From NCBI GenBank assembly GCA_944548615.1, contig OX155951.1, forward strand, positions 22,007,934-22,071,933: a stretch of DNA of 64,000 bases, written 5' to 3'. The notes under the pieces were generated by a model. That model saw only the letters and a program-made list of their open reading frames with translations, was not told the origin of the DNA and ran no database searches. The DNA is from Micropterix aruncella. Taxonomy: Eukaryota > Arthropoda > Insecta > Lepidoptera > Micropterigidae. This document shows, one piece after another, positions 62,609-64,000 of the stretch; the first letter of the stretch is position 1, and the number at the start of each line of letters is the position of its first letter. Both the position numbers and the translations under genes were made by a program.

Positions 62609-63019
62609 GACGGACATGGCAATTGCCTGAGATTTTGACTTTAGATACATTCATAGCCTCGTGTCTAAAGGCATGCTGTTATGGAGTAGAGCTGCTGATG
62701 TTTAAGCGATTATGGTGTTGCAAAAAAAGGATTATTCGTTTGATATATGGAGTGGGTTCTAGAGAAAAACGACTGGAACATTTCAAGGGATTTGATATAC
62801 TCACCTTCGCCTACATTTTTATTTTTGCATATATAATGTATATTCGTATGAATCTGAAGCTATTCAATAAATATATGACCGTTATTATATAAATATCAGA
62901 CATAGAAATAAGCTTTCATTTTCCAAGTTCCGATAAAAAAAAATGGCAGAACTAATTTTATGGGGTATTGTACGTATATATTTTCACAACAGTTGCCAAT
63001 AAAACAATTTAACCTGGCC

Positions 63020-63105
63020 TGTGTCTGCTCTTTAAAGCCAGTCAGTGCAAGTCACGTCCCTTCCCTAAAAGAGTCAGTGTACACACGGCGTCAGTATTTT
63101 CGAAG
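63020..63105 (+). other. Candidate non-coding first exon of a downstream gene
   Basis: Contains initiator-like TCAGT motifs and ends at CGAAG|GTAAGT, a near-perfect donor, with no ATG ORF. A pyrimidine-rich acceptor (TTTTCTATCGTTCAG) ends at 63913, 18 bases before an ATG. Linkage is inferred only. Confidence 0.35.
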
Positions 63106-63930
63106 GTAAGTGAATGCATTTTTTTTTGCTTTTTCTCTTAGTTTTCCTTTTTTATTTTAGTCCATGCTTTTACTGAATTTAACGTTTTAGTGCTATTCAG
63201 CGTCGTGCGAAACACCGGTTAGCAATGATCATCGAATACACTTTTGCCACAATTCCGCACTGTAAATGCCTTTCTGTCAACAATTGTTATAATTATTTTA
63301 TAACTTTTGCATTTGCAGCAATAAAAACTGATTTTATGCCAAATAATTACTGTTCCGATTATTGCGACATGCCTCAATCCGTAATATACTCCACACTTTA
63401 GGTGCTCAAATAAGAAGCTCACACAAATGACTCTTTTTTTTTTTTGGAAAGATCATAGTCTTTTGCTACAAAAGCTTACAGTCGTTTGTTTAAATATGAC
63501 TTTATTCCAGAGTTAGGAAATTTTTAACAAAGTACCATTTTTCTCGTTTATTTACTATTCTTTAATTTTTATTAACAATGGTTTTATACTTTTGACTTTG
63601 GCAACTTCTGCGCCATATAATAGACACTTTAAATAGACCAAGATGTTTTCGGAATTGAAGGGCTGAAATTCTAAAGGGTCTAAGTGCCAAAAAATCTCAA
63701 ACCGATATTTTCACGGAAATACAATCAATGTGCCAAGCCCAATGTCGTATAAAAGAGTCTAAGTGTCTAACTCCGCCCCACTACTACACACAAGCTGTTA
63801 AAGCAAGGAGCGGGTCTATGTTCCACTATGCGTGTGCATCGGAAAGGCGAGTGTGTGTGCTCTGGCGCAAGCTGCGACCGGTACGCGGCGGCGCCGTCTT
63901 TTCTATCGTTCAGTGGCAATTAACAAGTTT

Positions 63931-64000
63931 ATGGAGATGGACGTTACGCCGGTGCCTTCGACTTCAGACACACATGTTGCGAAAAATCGGAAAGAGAATG
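63931..64000 (+). CDS. Start of a coding region cut by the window edge
   Basis: ATG at 63931 (second in-frame ATG at 63937) opens MEMDVTPVPSTSDTHVAKNR and remains open to the end of the window. A GC-rich stretch precedes it. TCAGT just upstream may be an initiator or the end of a splice acceptor. The protein is unidentifiable from 23 codons; it could be a host gene or a transposon ORF. Confidence 0.35.
   Translation, partial: MEMDVTPVPSTSDTHVAKNRKEN

Overview
The window is insect nuclear DNA, most likely from a moth or butterfly. The evidence is AT-rich introns and spacers, short coding exons bounded by GT/AG splice sites, an insect-type calcium-channel beta subunit, and a dense load of LINE, mariner and hAT fragments and terminal-inverted-repeat (TIR) miniature elements. 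The order Lepidoptera is an inference; no species can be named.

Two host genes can be assembled exon by exon, with splice phases that close perfectly. (1) On the + strand, 1654-13940, five exons encode a 432-residue protein with two consecutive Ras-association (RA) domains and a Ser-rich tail. (2) On the - strand, from 59533 down to 20082, eleven exons encode a 620-residue voltage-gated calcium channel beta subunit (CACNB / Drosophila Ca-beta): SH3, HOOK, inactive guanylate-kinase-like domain and a long low-complexity C-terminal tail. A second candidate first exon lies at 51143-51181. The two genes are convergent, about 6.1 kb apart. At the right edge (63931-64000, + strand) a third coding region may begin, possibly preceded by a spliced non-coding exon.

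Almost everything else is mobile DNA or its remains. Intron 3 of the RA gene holds a TIR element (about 7820-12004) that contains a nearly complete bicistronic LINE (8080-11599) with one frameshift. Between the genes lie a 296-bp MITE with 3-bp target duplications, an RNase H fragment of a LINE, and a LINE-type nuclease fragment. The Ca-beta introns contain a jockey-type RT fragment (25.6-27.4 kb), a long-TIR MITE (28.06-28.50 kb), a hAT fragment (31.7-32.2 kb), an R1/I-like LINE pseudogene (35.3-36.95 kb), a 424-bp tandem duplication (37.7-38.6 kb), a dispersed repeat in two copies, one of them associated with a CR1/jockey-type LINE (45.5-48 kb), and two mariner fragments (52.4 and 55.4 kb). 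One Tc1/mariner-like MITE family is present in three copies (6.7, 12.84 and 43.5 kb).

The coding exons of Ca-beta stand out as GC islands, especially exons 4, 9 and 11, in an AT-rich background that includes a 466-bp (AT)n tract. No new multigene system was found. The items most worth checking are the alternative N-termini and unusual tail of Ca-beta, the tandem-RA protein, and the TIR element families.
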